A DNA stretch of 64,000 nt from Nitrospirota bacterium (GCA_004321915.1 SCQE01000009.1:1-64000), one strand, 5' to 3'. Positions 40,987 to 49,192 are shown, counted from the stretch's first letter. Made by a program: numbers and translations. Notes: generated from the letters alone by a model not told the origin.

Positions 40987-42384
40987 CTATGCCTTTGCCG
41001 CCGCGAGGGCCTTGCCCTTGCGGATGGTCATGTGAATGTTGTAGATAAAGAAAAGCATTCCTACCGTAAAGACCAATCCGGCTACGGTCCTCAACTGCCA
41101 GTACGGATAGTTCTTGGATAGAACTTCCATGAAGGTATACTTGAGCGTGCCGTCAGGATTGACCGCCTTCCATAAAGCCCCCTGCTGAATACCGGTAATC
41201 CACATGGTGATGGAGAACATAAGCTGACCTATCAGTACAAGCCAGAAATGGATGTTTGCTACCTTTTCACTGTATATCTCCGTATCGTAAATTTTGGGAA
41301 TTATATAGTAAATGCATGCGGCAACGGTCATTGTAACCCATCCCATAGTTCCCATATGAACATGCCCCGGCACCCAATCGGTGTAGTGGATCAACTGACT
41401 CACAACCCTGAGAGACTGTGTCGGCCCCTGCACCGTCTGAAGACCATAGAAGGTTATGCCCCAGATGAAAAACTTGGTAAGATAATTGGTCCTCATCTTG
41501 GACCAATCCGCGCCCACAGTGTAAAAACCGTTCACGACAGACCCCCATGACGGGGCTATCAAAAAAATGGTGAACACTATCGCAAGGGTCTGGATCCAGT
41601 CCGGCAGAGGCGTGTAGACCAGATGATGAGCGCCTGTCCAGAGATATGCGAAAACCAACGACCAGAAGGCGATTATCGAAAGTCTATGGCTGTAAATCGG
41701 CATCCCGGTTGATTTTGGAAGGAAATAATAAAACATAGCGAGTATGGGGGTGGTAAAGATAAAACCTACTGCATTGTGTCCGTACCACCACTCGACATTC
41801 GCGCTGTTGACCCCGGAAAAAAGATGGTACGATTTAAAAAGTCCTGCCGGAATCGACAGGTTATTGACTATGTATAGGACCGCTACCGCCACAACCGTGG
41901 CAATTATATACCATAAAGAGATATACATCTGCTCCTCTTTTCGCTTTATGATAGTGCCAAAAACATTTACCGCGAATATTACCCACAAGATGACTACACC
42001 GATATCGAGAGGCCACTCGAGTTCGGCATATTCAAGCGACTGGTTCATGCCTGCAAAAAGGCTTACGGCCGCAAGGGCTATGGCCGCGTTAAACAGGTGG
42101 AGATGGAACCTCGCCAGTTTCGGGAAAAGCAGCGGCCGCTTCGAGAGCCTCATTAAAATATAATACGAAATGCCGAAAATAGCTCCGATGCCTAGGCCGA
42201 ACGCAAGGCCGTTGGTGTGCACCACCCTCAATCTTCCAAAGGTGAAAAACGGCGGGAAATTGTGCGACGGGCTCCACATCTGAATCGACAGAAGAAGTCC
42301 GACCACAATGCCGACAACGCCCCAGAAGATGGAGGAGAGTATAAATCCCTTGACGGTTTGATTATCGTAATGATAATCGTTCAT
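40987..42384 (-). CDS. ccoN: Cytochrome cbb3 oxidase catalytic subunit I, module A
   Basis: Twelve-helix haem-copper oxidase subunit, 465 residues, reducing O2 at a haem b3-CuB centre. The haem b ligand region VVHTNGLAFG, the CuB ligand WWYGHNAVGF, the second set YLWTGAHHLVYTPLPDW, and the pair VPGHVHMGTMGW are conserved, as is the cross-linked Tyr segment YSHRLSIIAFW. GGAGGTTGTAAA precedes the ATG. The 271 bases before it to the rrf2 gene hold its own possible promoter. About 80 percent identical by eye to the module B copy through the core. Confidence 0.95.
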   Translation of the reverse strand: MNDYHYDNQTVKGFILSSIFWGVVGIVVGLLLSIQMWSPSHNFPPFFTFGRLRVVHTNGLAFGLGIGAIFGISYYILMRLSKRPLLFPKLARFHLHLFNAAIALAAVSLFAGMNQSLEYAELEWPLDIGVVILWVIFAVNVFGTIIKRKEEQMYISLWYIIATVVAVAVLYIVNNLSIPAGLFKSYHLFSGVNSANVEWWYGHNAVGFIFTTPILAMFYYFLPKSTGMPIYSHRLSIIAFWSLVFAYLWTGAHHLVYTPLPDWIQTLAIVFTIFLIAPSWGSVVNGFYTVGADWSKMRTNYLTKFFIWGITFYGLQTVQGPTQSLRVVSQLIHYTDWVPGHVHMGTMGWVTMTVAACIYYIIPKIYDTEIYSEKVANIHFWLVLIGQLMFSITMWITGIQQGALWKAVNPDGTLKYTFMEVLSKNYPYWQLRTVAGLVFTVGMLFFIYNIHMTIRKGKALAAAKA

Positions 42385-42655
42385 TTTACAACCTCCTTTT
42401 CAGATAATACGAATATTGAATAAATCGACCTAAAGCCAATTTTGATACAAGTTTATCACCATTTTTATACAAATGCTACAACTTTTTTAATAAATACCGA
42501 TTTTACAATGGGATACTACACGGTTGACGTGATGATATCGAAGCACAAAAAACCATATTAGCTTGTAGTAACGCTTTTTGCCTGTTCAGACATTGCAGCG
42601 CCTGCAAACTAATTATGGTCCAAAGCTGCCGCATTCAGCGGCTTTTAAAACTGAA
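42385..42655. other. Spacer between rrf2 and ccoN, module A
   Basis: No gene is seen. Module B has only 21 bases in the matching place. The strand is AT-rich; TTGATACAAGTTTATCA is not a good FNR box, and no copy of the Rrf2 operator seen upstream of the regulators was found. Confidence 0.5.
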
Positions 42656-43132
42656 CTAACCCCTCTTCCTAAGAAATACAGCCCGACTATGACTATGACC
42701 TGCGCCTTTACCCCGTACATCACACGGCAGAGCACTTGCTTCCGCCAGCTTTTTAAAGTTTTGTTTCCTAAGAATATCGACAACCTTGTCCGTAATGCCT
42801 CTCCATAAAGGATGCACTGAACAGGAACCGGTTCTAGAACAGACCTTAGCGTCGACAATGCATTTATTCATAAACAACGGCCCCTGAATGGCCTCTATAA
42901 CATCGGCAAGATTTATCTGCGACGGATTGTGGGCCAATTGAAAGCCGCCCTTCACCCCTCTGAATGATTTTACAATACCGCGTCTGGCAAGTTTTTGGAG
43001 TATCTTTGCCAGAAAGCTCTTCGGGATGTCCATCTTGGCAGAAATCTCCTCCATCATGATAACAGCGTCCTTTACCGTCGACAGGTACAGGACGCATCTT
43101 ATGGCATAGTCGGTTTCACGGGTTATCTGCAT
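42656..43132 (-). CDS. Rrf2-family regulator, cbb3 module A
   Basis: Winged-helix regulator of 158 residues. The N terminus MQITRETDYAIRCVLYL and the helix IPKSFLAKILQKLARRGIVKS followed by GVKGGFQLAHNPSQI are typical of Rrf2 proteins. Three cysteines in the pattern Cx6Cx5C (CIVDAKVCSRTGSC) could bind an Fe-S cluster, as in IscR and NsrR, giving redox or NO response. It heads the module A oxidase genes. Promoter and operator overlap its start codon. A paralogue with the same Cys pattern heads module B. Confidence 0.9.
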   Translation of the reverse strand: MQITRETDYAIRCVLYLSTVKDAVIMMEEISAKMDIPKSFLAKILQKLARRGIVKSFRGVKGGFQLAHNPSQINLADVIEAIQGPLFMNKCIVDAKVCSRTGSCSVHPLWRGITDKVVDILRKQNFKKLAEASALPCDVRGKGAGHSHSRAVFLRKRG

Positions 43133-43173
43133 AATCTTGATTAAGATTATCCCGTTTAGAATGCAGTTGTCAA
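43130..43173 (-). promoter_or_regulatory. Promoter and operator of rrf2 (module A)
   Basis: TTGACA (43168-43173), 16 bases, GATAAT (43146-43151). Start codon only 13 bases after the -10, so the leader is about seven bases. A perfect inverted repeat ATAATCTT-4-AAGATTAT covers 43131-43150, over the -10 and start. The 33 bases 43130-43162 match 28 of 33 positions upstream of the module B regulator, so both should be bound by the same or each other's protein. Confidence 0.8.
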
Positions 43174-43246
43174 GCCTCTGTAAAATAACGGCACGGAAAC
43201 CCTATCGGGACGCCAGTCGAGAAAAGAGTGTTAGGCCCCGATCAAA

Positions 43247-43405
43247 CTATTTATCGTCGTCTTCGAGCATCTTATACTTGGGCTTCTCGACATGTTCCTT
43301 GTCTTCTTTTTTCTTGCGCGGGTTGTAATAATGAAAAACTACGACGAGGAACACTACAAAAAGCGCAAATGTGAAGATGAAATTTATCCATCCGCTCCAG
43401 ACCAT
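43247..43405 (-). CDS. Small single-helix membrane protein of the b6/cytochrome block
   Basis: Protein of 52 residues with one membrane helix (WINFIFTFALFVVFLVVVFHYY), then an acidic-basic tail rich in KKEDKE and ending in DDDK. It resembles CcoQ-type or small cytochrome complex peptides. ATG at 43405 has AAGGAG seven bases upstream; a longer frame from 43441 lacks one. It is the last gene of the leftward block that begins with cbb3 module B and continues through Rieske and cytochrome b genes. Confidence 0.7.
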   Translation of the reverse strand: MVWSGWINFIFTFALFVVFLVVVFHYYNPRKKKEDKEHVEKPKYKMLEDDDK

Positions 43406-43468
43406 ATATGCGCTCCTTTGGTTTATCCCGGACGGCCACAAAGGGGCCGCCCGGAATATTTAACCGTA

Positions 43469-44416
43469 TTAGTCGAACTTAAGTTTAAGTGGTGCTGAAT
43501 TATAACTGTTATGCTTGGAAGAATTGTTGAAAACCGCAACGGCAAAGCTATAGTCCCTTCTCGTGTCGAACATGACGTCGTTCTCCTTGTCGCCCGTATC
43601 GAGTTTTCTCTGAAGCATAACGTTCCATTTGCCGTTGGCCCATTTGGCTGAAGCCTTTATATCAGCCATGCTGCCCGAGAACTTGGAGAGTATCCATGAA
43701 GGCACCACATCGCCGTCCTTGAACTTAGCTCCGTCCTTGATCTCGACGGTATCTCCTTCCACGAGCGTACCCGGACCGCCGGCCTTCCTCATGTATTTAG
43801 GCTTTTTCTTGTCTGAAGACTCATTTTTCTTGGCCTTGCCGCTCCCTGCATCAGACTTCCTAGAATCGTCATCCACGTAACCGTCTTCGGCATATCCCAT
43901 CGAACCGGTGGTATAAGATTTCCAAATCCAGAGATCGCCGCGTTCCGTGGCCGTAGCCGTATGGTACTTCCAGTCATCATGGTTTTTGGCCTCAGAATGG
44001 CAGACCACCGAACAACCCTTTGTGGCAAAATTCTTGATCCTCTTGATCTCCCAGTTCACTGCAACCTTGTCTTCATCGCCCTTTTGTTTTTCCCATTTGC
44101 CCTTGGAGAATTTCCATGCCTCTTTGGTCATGCTCTGCTCGCTGTCAGGCCAAGAAAAAAGCATGCTGATATTGCCGCCCTTCGTATAAACGGCCTTCAC
44201 CCTGACTTCCAGCGTTTTCTTCTCGAACGGCCCCCCGGAAGCGCCGTCATTGACGATAACTGCCTCTTTGGCGGAACCCCATTCCGGACTGCCCGCATCC
44301 TTAGGATCAGCAGAAACCTTCTTTGCCGTAACCTCGGTGTCACCCTTGCCTGCCGAAAAAGCCGCTCCGGCCAAAACCAAACACATCACCATAACAAACA
44401 CTGCCACTTTCTTCAT
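43469..44416 (-). CDS. Exported cytochrome with ethylbenzene-dehydrogenase-type haem domain
   Basis: Predicted 315-residue exported protein with a signal peptide (1-22). The body resembles the haem-binding gamma-subunit domain of ethylbenzene dehydrogenase and related DMSO reductase partners (VKAVYTKGGNISMLFSWPDSE, then later WNVMLQRKLDTGDKENDVMF and YSFAVAVFNNS). A CSVVCH motif at 135-140 would be a non-standard CxxxCH haem c site. A Lys/Ser/Asp-rich stretch (about 185-210) looks like a flexible linker. Strong GGAGGAG before the ATG. Placed after the cytochrome b genes, it probably receives electrons from that complex. Confidence 0.75.
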   Translation of the reverse strand: MKKVAVFVMVMCLVLAGAAFSAGKGDTEVTAKKVSADPKDAGSPEWGSAKEAVIVNDGASGGPFEKKTLEVRVKAVYTKGGNISMLFSWPDSEQSMTKEAWKFSKGKWEKQKGDEDKVAVNWEIKRIKNFATKGCSVVCHSEAKNHDDWKYHTATATERGDLWIWKSYTTGSMGYAEDGYVDDDSRKSDAGSGKAKKNESSDKKKPKYMRKAGGPGTLVEGDTVEIKDGAKFKDGDVVPSWILSKFSGSMADIKASAKWANGKWNVMLQRKLDTGDKENDVMFDTRRDYSFAVAVFNNSSKHNSYNSAPLKLKFD

Positions 44417-44479
44417 CTGTTTTCTCCTCCTATATATTTTTTTCTCTGGCCTAATGGCCAATCCTGCATTGCATTTTTA

Positions 44480-44878
44480 CTAAGAGAGAATCCCCAGCAG
44501 CGTAAACGCCGCAGTCAACAACACCATCGCTGCCATAAGCGCCATGGCAAGGGGCCTCTTCTTCGGACTCCTTTCAGTGTCCCTGTCCACAAACGGCAGC
44601 GCTATGAGCGCCGCAAAAAGCAGCGGCGGAAGAATGACGGTAGGTATTATCTCAAGGCTTGAAGGCACTATCTTCAAAAGATAGAACGGCGCCATGAAGT
44701 ACCATTCCGGCCTAGGTTTAAAAGACGTATCGGACGGGTCTGCCGGGTCGCCGACCTTCATCGGCCATATCAGCGTCACTGCCAAGATAGCAGCAACCAC
44801 TATAACCGCAGCGACAGCCTCCCTAAAGAGAAAGTCAGGATAAAAGAGCATCTGTTTTTTTTCTTTATTCTTTTCCAT
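44480..44878 (-). CDS. petD: Cytochrome b subunit IV-like protein
   Basis: Second half of a split cytochrome b (subunit IV type), 132 residues with three helices. The quinol-oxidising PEWY motif is present as PRPEWYFMAPFYLLKIVPS. The downstream helix pair is typical of subunit IV proteins. It follows the cytochrome b6-like gene, 23 bases away in the same direction, so the two form the b6-type core with the Rieske protein upstream. Confidence 0.9.
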   Translation of the reverse strand: MEKNKEKKQMLFYPDFLFREAVAAVIVVAAILAVTLIWPMKVGDPADPSDTSFKPRPEWYFMAPFYLLKIVPSSLEIIPTVILPPLLFAALIALPFVDRDTERSPKKRPLAMALMAAMVLLTAAFTLLGILS

Positions 44879-44901
44879 TATGCGTATCTCCTTTCAATGT
44901 T

Positions 44902-45555
44902 TTAGAGCGGTTCGGCTATGCCTGTCCTGCGTATCATCAGAAAATGGCCGACCAGAAACACTACGGTGATTATCGGCAGCACCGCCACATGCACCGCATA
45001 AAAACGAGATATGGTAAGCGCTCCAAGCTGGTCGCCGCCCATAAGCAGCTTTGATATGAAAGGTCCGGCTACCGGCGCGCTCTGCGGCATCAAGACCCCG
45101 ACCTTCGTGGCCCAATAGGCCTTTTGGTCCCAAGGCAGAAGATATCCTGTGAAGCCGAACGCGAGAACAAAAGCAAAGAGCACAACGCCTGTAATCCAGT
45201 TGAACTCCCGCGGGTTCTTATACGCCCCGTACACATAGACCCTCAACATGTGCAGGAACAAAACCACTATCATGATATTGGCGGACCAGTGGTGTATGCC
45301 CCTTAGAATATTTCCGAGAGGCAGATCGAAAGTGATGTACTCCACCGTAACAAAGGCGTGGTCGACCGACGGGACATAAAAGAATATCATCGCAATGCCA
45401 GTCGCCGCCAATAACATATAAAGAAGAAACGATATGCCTCCGAAGCAGTAGGTCAAATTTATCCTCTGCGGTACAGGATGGTCGAGCACGTTTTTTTTGA
45501 AATCTTCCTTGAACTTCAGTCGTCTGTCGAAAACATCGATTATTCTTCCGAGCAT
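44902..45555 (-). CDS. petB: Cytochrome b6-like subunit
   Basis: Four-helix dihaem cytochrome b of 217 residues. The histidine pairs lie in HHWSANIMIVVLFLH and HVAVLPIITVVFLVGH; the second has 14 residues between the histidines, the b6-type spacing. LTYCFGGISF contains the cysteine that in b6f complexes holds haem ci. PWDQKAYWATKVG is the loop after the third helix. It starts one base after the Rieske gene stop on the minus strand. Together with subunit IV it should form a menaquinol-oxidising b6c-type complex. Confidence 0.93.
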   Translation of the reverse strand: MLGRIIDVFDRRLKFKEDFKKNVLDHPVPQRINLTYCFGGISFLLYMLLAATGIAMIFFYVPSVDHAFVTVEYITFDLPLGNILRGIHHWSANIMIVVLFLHMLRVYVYGAYKNPREFNWITGVVLFAFVLAFGFTGYLLPWDQKAYWATKVGVLMPQSAPVAGPFISKLLMGGDQLGALTISRFYAVHVAVLPIITVVFLVGHFLMIRRTGIAEPL

Positions 45556-45556
45556 T

Positions 45557-46042
45557 CTATGCCTCCTCTTTCGGCATCGTATTTATCATGAGTTTGCCGT
45601 CCTCTATCTTTGCTTCCAGTTTTTTGAGCGGCTTCGGAGGAGGCCCGCTTATGTTTTTTCCTGCGGCGTCATACACGCCTGTATGGCAGGGACACTTGAA
45701 ACCTCCTGTCGAGTCGTCGATGTTTACGTTGCACCCTAAATGACTGCAGGTGGCCGAAAGCGCCAGAATATTTTCTCCGGAAACCTTCACATAAGCCAAC
45801 ATCTTGGACTTGCCCTCCATCCAGCCGTCCTTTGATTCGTAAACCAGACCCACCGGATTGAATTTGTCCGGAGCCAAATCCGATGCGCTGCCTGCCTCCA
45901 CCCATTTGCCTTCGAGCTTATTGGTAACAGCCGGAGCTCCAATGGAGGTCAGCGCAACGCCGCCGATCCCGATGGTAACGGCCCCGGCCATAACGCCTAT
46001 CCCCCTTTCTAAAAACTTACGTCTTGTGATTTCATCAGCCAT
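45557..46042 (-). CDS. petC: Rieske 2Fe-2S protein
   Basis: Quinol-cytochrome c reductase iron-sulfur subunit of 161 residues. A twin-arginine-like leader (TRRKFLERGIGVMAGA) and hydrophobic segment anchor it; the cluster ligands are in CSHLGCNVNI and CPCHTGVYDAAG, with GPPPKPL closing the fold. ATG at 46042 with AAGGGGG is the better start, giving the normal length; a longer frame would have 20 more residues without need. First gene of the b6 block after fixH. Confidence 0.95.
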   Translation of the reverse strand: MADEITRRKFLERGIGVMAGAVTIGIGGVALTSIGAPAVTNKLEGKWVEAGSASDLAPDKFNPVGLVYESKDGWMEGKSKMLAYVKVSGENILALSATCSHLGCNVNIDDSTGGFKCPCHTGVYDAAGKNISGPPPKPLKKLEAKIEDGKLMINTMPKEEA

Positions 46043-46052
46043 AAAACCCCCT

Positions 46053-46499
46053 TCATCCTTCGACATTGAGTTTATTTGAAAATTTAAGTGTTTCCTTTCC
46101 AAACGACACCTTTACGGTTATGTCCCAGTATCCTTTTCTGTCAAACGGGACAGCGGCTTCGTACCTTCCGGCCCCGGCTGCGGAACACCTGCAATTCCGC
46201 ACATCAGGGGTGCCCATCGGGTTCGCCGTGAACGTTATCTCCGCTCCTTCGAGCGGGCCTCCGTCCTTATCGGATACCATCAGGGTCAATTTCGACTCCC
46301 CTAGTTTGACGACGGCAGGCACGGCGACCGACCATCCCAGTTCTTTATATTTTTTCAGGGTCTGATCAAAGTTAAGCCCTTCCTGATAAGGGTCGTCGGC
46401 AACAACCATGTCCCGTTTTTCTATCCCAATAAAAACAGCTGCCGTGATTATCGCTATACCACCTGCCAAAACCAAGGCTATCAAAATTTTATAATTCAT
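46053..46499 (-). CDS. fixH: FixH-like protein, cbb3 module B
   Basis: Protein of 148 residues with one N-terminal helix (ILIALVLAGGIAIITAAVFIG) and a periplasmic domain. DMVVADDPYQEGLNFDQTLKKYKELGW is the FixH hallmark region. It is a diverged paralogue of the module A FixH. The gene starts inside the ccoG end (11-base overlap) and stops ten bases before the Rieske start, tying the b6 block to module B as one operon. Confidence 0.85.
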   Translation of the reverse strand: MNYKILIALVLAGGIAIITAAVFIGIEKRDMVVADDPYQEGLNFDQTLKKYKELGWSVAVPAVVKLGESKLTLMVSDKDGGPLEGAEITFTANPMGTPDVRNCRCSAAGAGRYEAAVPFDRKGYWDITVKVSFGKETLKFSNKLNVEG

Positions 46500-47703
46500 C
46501 CGGCACCACAAAATTAGTATCCTCCGTTACTGTTATATTTCTTTCCCTGTCCTGCAAGGTAATAGCGATCTTGCGCGAACCCTTAAGCTTGAGAGGGTTT
46601 TGCGTCTTTACGAAAAGCGGAAATTTGTCCGCCATTTCAGGCCCCAACCGGATAGGCTCGTTCAACGACTGACTGACCGTAGCGTCGAACCTCTCGACCG
46701 TCACATAAAGAGTGACCGGCTTGTGCGTCATATTTTTAACCGACAGGACATAAGCGTTTAATATTCTTCCGTCGCGCACTATGCGCGGTTCGAGATTGTG
46801 CGGCAGGACCGTTAAATCTATGCCGGTGCGCCCCATCGAAAAAAACAGGGTCGCGGCCAGAAACAGAAGAACAAAGCCCCCTACGACAAAAACATTCTGC
46901 CTGAGTATGCTGCCCCCTCCGCCGACCCCGAAGGCGTAATGTATAAGGCCGTTTTTGTTGAGCTTGGACATGACCCTGCTGCAGGCATCCAGACACTCTG
47001 CGCAGTTTATACAAGCGGCGTCGGCGCCTTTCCTTATGTCTATCCCTGTGGGACAGGCCCTCACACAGCCCGAGCAGTTGATGCACTCATTAGCCCTAGC
47101 CGGATCCAACTCGATAATAAGGGTGCTTTTATCGAACAGCACGCTCTGGAGTTTGGCATACGGACAAATCGTGGCGCAGAACCTGTGGCGCAGAAAAGCG
47201 AAGTTCAAAAAGAGAATACCCGTCAGCACCAGCCAAAAGCCCCATGTCACCTGTCCAAGGCTTCCTCGCAAAAGTCCCGGAAAAAACTCGTACGGCGAAA
47301 CGAAGTACCATATAAGCGATGCCGCAATCAATACGGACACAGCAAAAGTCATTAAATACGATGCGCCTTTGTACACGAAACCCTTTCGCGCAGCCCTGTC
47401 CATAAAAGGGGTAAAGTCAACGAGGACGGTCTGCGGACATAGCCAGCCGCACCACACCCTGCCGAACAACAGCGTCACCAGAACAATAAGCAGTGTCAGG
47501 AATATTCCGGCCACGAGGACTATAAAAAACTCCTGCATCCATAGAGATGCGCCGAAGAAATGCAGCCTGAGGGTAGGAATATCGAAACGCAGTGCGCTTT
47601 CGCCGTTTATACGCAAGAACGGCAGACCGAGTATAAGGATTGCCTGAAAGATCTCTGTCATCCGGCGCCAAGTTCTGATTTTCATTTTTTCCTGATTGCC
47701 CAT
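46489..47703 (-). CDS. ccoG: CcoG/FixG-like cbb3 assembly ferredoxin, module B
   Basis: Paralogue of the module A CcoG, 404 residues. It shows GRVWCGWLCPQTVLVDF, two ferredoxin motifs (CINCSGCVRACPTGIDI and CINCAECLDACSRVM), several membrane helices, and a periplasmic C-terminal domain. The ferredoxin part is the best conserved between the two copies; the periplasmic end is not. ATG at 47703 and at 47685 are both possible; AGGAA before the latter slightly favours it. Confidence 0.92.
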   Translation of the reverse strand: MGNQEKMKIRTWRRMTEIFQAILILGLPFLRINGESALRFDIPTLRLHFFGASLWMQEFFIVLVAGIFLTLLIVLVTLLFGRVWCGWLCPQTVLVDFTPFMDRAARKGFVYKGASYLMTFAVSVLIAASLIWYFVSPYEFFPGLLRGSLGQVTWGFWLVLTGILFLNFAFLRHRFCATICPYAKLQSVLFDKSTLIIELDPARANECINCSGCVRACPTGIDIRKGADAACINCAECLDACSRVMSKLNKNGLIHYAFGVGGGGSILRQNVFVVGGFVLLFLAATLFFSMGRTGIDLTVLPHNLEPRIVRDGRILNAYVLSVKNMTHKPVTLYVTVERFDATVSQSLNEPIRLGPEMADKFPLFVKTQNPLKLKGSRKIAITLQDRERNITVTEDTNFVVPDEL

Positions 47704-47783
47704 AATATTCGTTTAAATTTTCAGCCTTTAAAATAAACCGGATAAATAATGTCCTGTTTTGCCCCAAAAAAAAACACTTTCCG

Positions 47784-47972
47784 TCAACAGCACACACCCT
47801 CCCTGCCCGCTTCCAAAATCCGGAGCGCCCTGTTCCTGCGCTTGTAATCACGTCGATATTCCTTGTTCACTACGGCCTTGCAAGGGAAGCACCGTTTGGC
47901 CCCGCCGCGCAGATCGGTCTGAAAAAAGGAACCGCACTCTACACACTGCTTTATGCCCATCGAATGTCTCAT
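47784..47972 (-). CDS. Small zinc-ribbon-like protein, module B
   Basis: Protein of 62 residues. CVECGSFFQTD and RCFPCKA give two CxxC pairs as in a zinc ribbon, followed by a basic helix (KEYRRDYKRRNRALRILEAGR) and a final CC. Basic nature suggests nucleic acid or chaperone function. It takes the place where module A encodes a single-helix membrane peptide. AAAGGACGG lies 14 bases before the ATG, somewhat far. Family not recognised. Confidence 0.55.
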   Translation of the reverse strand: MRHSMGIKQCVECGSFFQTDLRGGAKRCFPCKAVVNKEYRRDYKRRNRALRILEAGREGVCC

Positions 47973-48016
47973 ATCTTAAAATACCGTCCTTTCGTAAGCC
48001 CTCCTAAAAAGGGGGT

Positions 48017-48048
48017 GGGGTGGAGCTTGGGGAGAGACGCTCCACCCC
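48017..48048 (-). terminator. GC-rich stem-loop inside the cbb3 module B operon
   Basis: GGGGTGGAGC (48017-48026) pairs perfectly with GCTCCACCCC (48039-48048). On the minus strand the stem is followed by ACCCCCTTTTTAGG, so it may act as a partial terminator between oxidase genes and assembly genes, at the same place as the stem-loop of module A. Confidence 0.6.
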
Positions 48049-48061
48049 GGGGGAGAGAGCT

Positions 48062-48247
48062 TTATTTTTTAATCGACTCCAAATACTCTTTTTCCTGACT
48101 CCAACCGCTTATCTCCGGCGTAAACGAGACGCAGTAATAAATACCCCACACTATGATGCCGATAAAAAATATCAGCCAGCCCATAGGTATTTTGGTGCTC
48201 GTCTCATGCCTTTCCATGTCCTCAATCCTGTCTATATCTTCAGTCAT
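48062..48247 (-). CDS. ccoP: CcoP N-terminal-like membrane peptide, module B
   Basis: Paralogue of the 61-residue peptide of module A: acidic start, helix (IPMGWLIFFIGIIVWGIYYCVSF), then TPEISGWSQEKEYLESIKK. The identical ESIKK end and GWSQE motif show common origin. It has no haem motif. As in module A it follows the CcoO-cytochrome fusion gene, so the pair would together replace a normal CcoP. The gene lies 12 bases after ccoO and has AGGAGGAC upstream. Confidence 0.8.
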   Translation of the reverse strand: MTEDIDRIEDMERHETSTKIPMGWLIFFIGIIVWGIYYCVSFTPEISGWSQEKEYLESIKK

Positions 48248-48259
48248 TGCGGTGTCCTC

Positions 48260-49189
48260 CTACTTTTTTTCTTCGAGCGATCTTATGTACGATACGACCG
48301 ACCATATCTTCTTCTTGCCGAAAAATTCGCCCCACGAAGGCATTCCGCCTTTTGCCTTTCTGCCTTCAAACTCCTGATCCTTCTTCGTGCCGTCGGCAAT
48401 CATAAAAAACAGCGTATCGTCGCCTATCGGACCTGCAACATAGACCCATTCGAAATCGGTAAGGTCGGGACCTATATCGCCCTTGGCATCTATACCGTGG
48501 CAGGCAGCGCAGTTCATCTCATATATCTTTTTTCCGTCACTTACCGCGTTGGCGTTTTCCGCAAACGGGTTCTTATCGCCGGCCGCTATCATCGGCACCT
48601 TAGGCGGCTTGGGCACGGCCGTACCGAGCGCCTGCATATATGCAACAAGCGCGTCGAGCTTGGTTTTGTCAGAAAGCGCGTCTATGTCCTCCTTCGTATA
48701 AGGGAAACCCAAAGCCTTCATCCTAGCTTCGGTTTCACCCGGGTCGAGTTGATAATCGGCCAGCCAGCCGTAGCCGGGCATATTGGAGCCTTGGAACAGC
48801 TTTCTCGGATCGTTGAAATGTTTGTAATGCCATTTGTCCGTGTACTTTCCGCCTATACGGGCGATGTCCGGTCCTGTTCTCTTCGACCCCCACAGAAAAG
48901 GCTGGTCATAAGCGAATTCTCCGGCCTTTGAATATTCGCCGTACCGCATTACCTCGGCCTTAAGCGGCCTGACCGTCTGTGTATGACAATAAAAACATCC
49001 GTTTTCCTGATACACGTCCCTTCCCGCAAGCTCCAAAGCGGTATAGGGTTTTAGTTTTTCGAGTTTAGGGTGCATGGACGAGCTGAACATAGGGAGCACC
49101 ATCATGACCGCAGTTCCTATAAGTATGGCCACCGTCACAATGACGGAGAAGACAATCGGTTTGCTGTAAATTGAGTTGTTTTTAGCCAT
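48260..49189 (-). CDS. ccoO: CcoO fused to a cytochrome c domain, module B
   Basis: Subunit II of the second cbb3 oxidase, 309 residues, the same length as the module A copy. Haem motifs are GCFYCH in the CcoO domain (with VMRYGEYSKAGEFAYDQPFLWGSKR) and CAACHG in the fused C-terminal cytochrome domain (with GGMPSWGEFFG). The linker between them is Pro/Lys-rich. Closely similar in the first domain, less so in the second. It is three bases from the ccoN stop. Confidence 0.92.
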   Translation of the reverse strand: MAKNNSIYSKPIVFSVIVTVAILIGTAVMMVLPMFSSSMHPKLEKLKPYTALELAGRDVYQENGCFYCHTQTVRPLKAEVMRYGEYSKAGEFAYDQPFLWGSKRTGPDIARIGGKYTDKWHYKHFNDPRKLFQGSNMPGYGWLADYQLDPGETEARMKALGFPYTKEDIDALSDKTKLDALVAYMQALGTAVPKPPKVPMIAAGDKNPFAENANAVSDGKKIYEMNCAACHGIDAKGDIGPDLTDFEWVYVAGPIGDDTLFFMIADGTKKDQEFEGRKAKGGMPSWGEFFGKKKIWSVVSYIRSLEEKK

Positions 49190-49192
49190 TTT

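Noticed and set aside
42435-42465. FNR/ANR box upstream of module A ccoN
   Set aside because: TTGAT is present but the second half site is at the wrong spacing and lacks ATCAA.
48020-48931. 303-codon plus-strand frame opposite the module B ccoO gene
   Set aside because: ccoO is certain from haem motifs; the antisense frame is Arg/Leu-rich and without family features.
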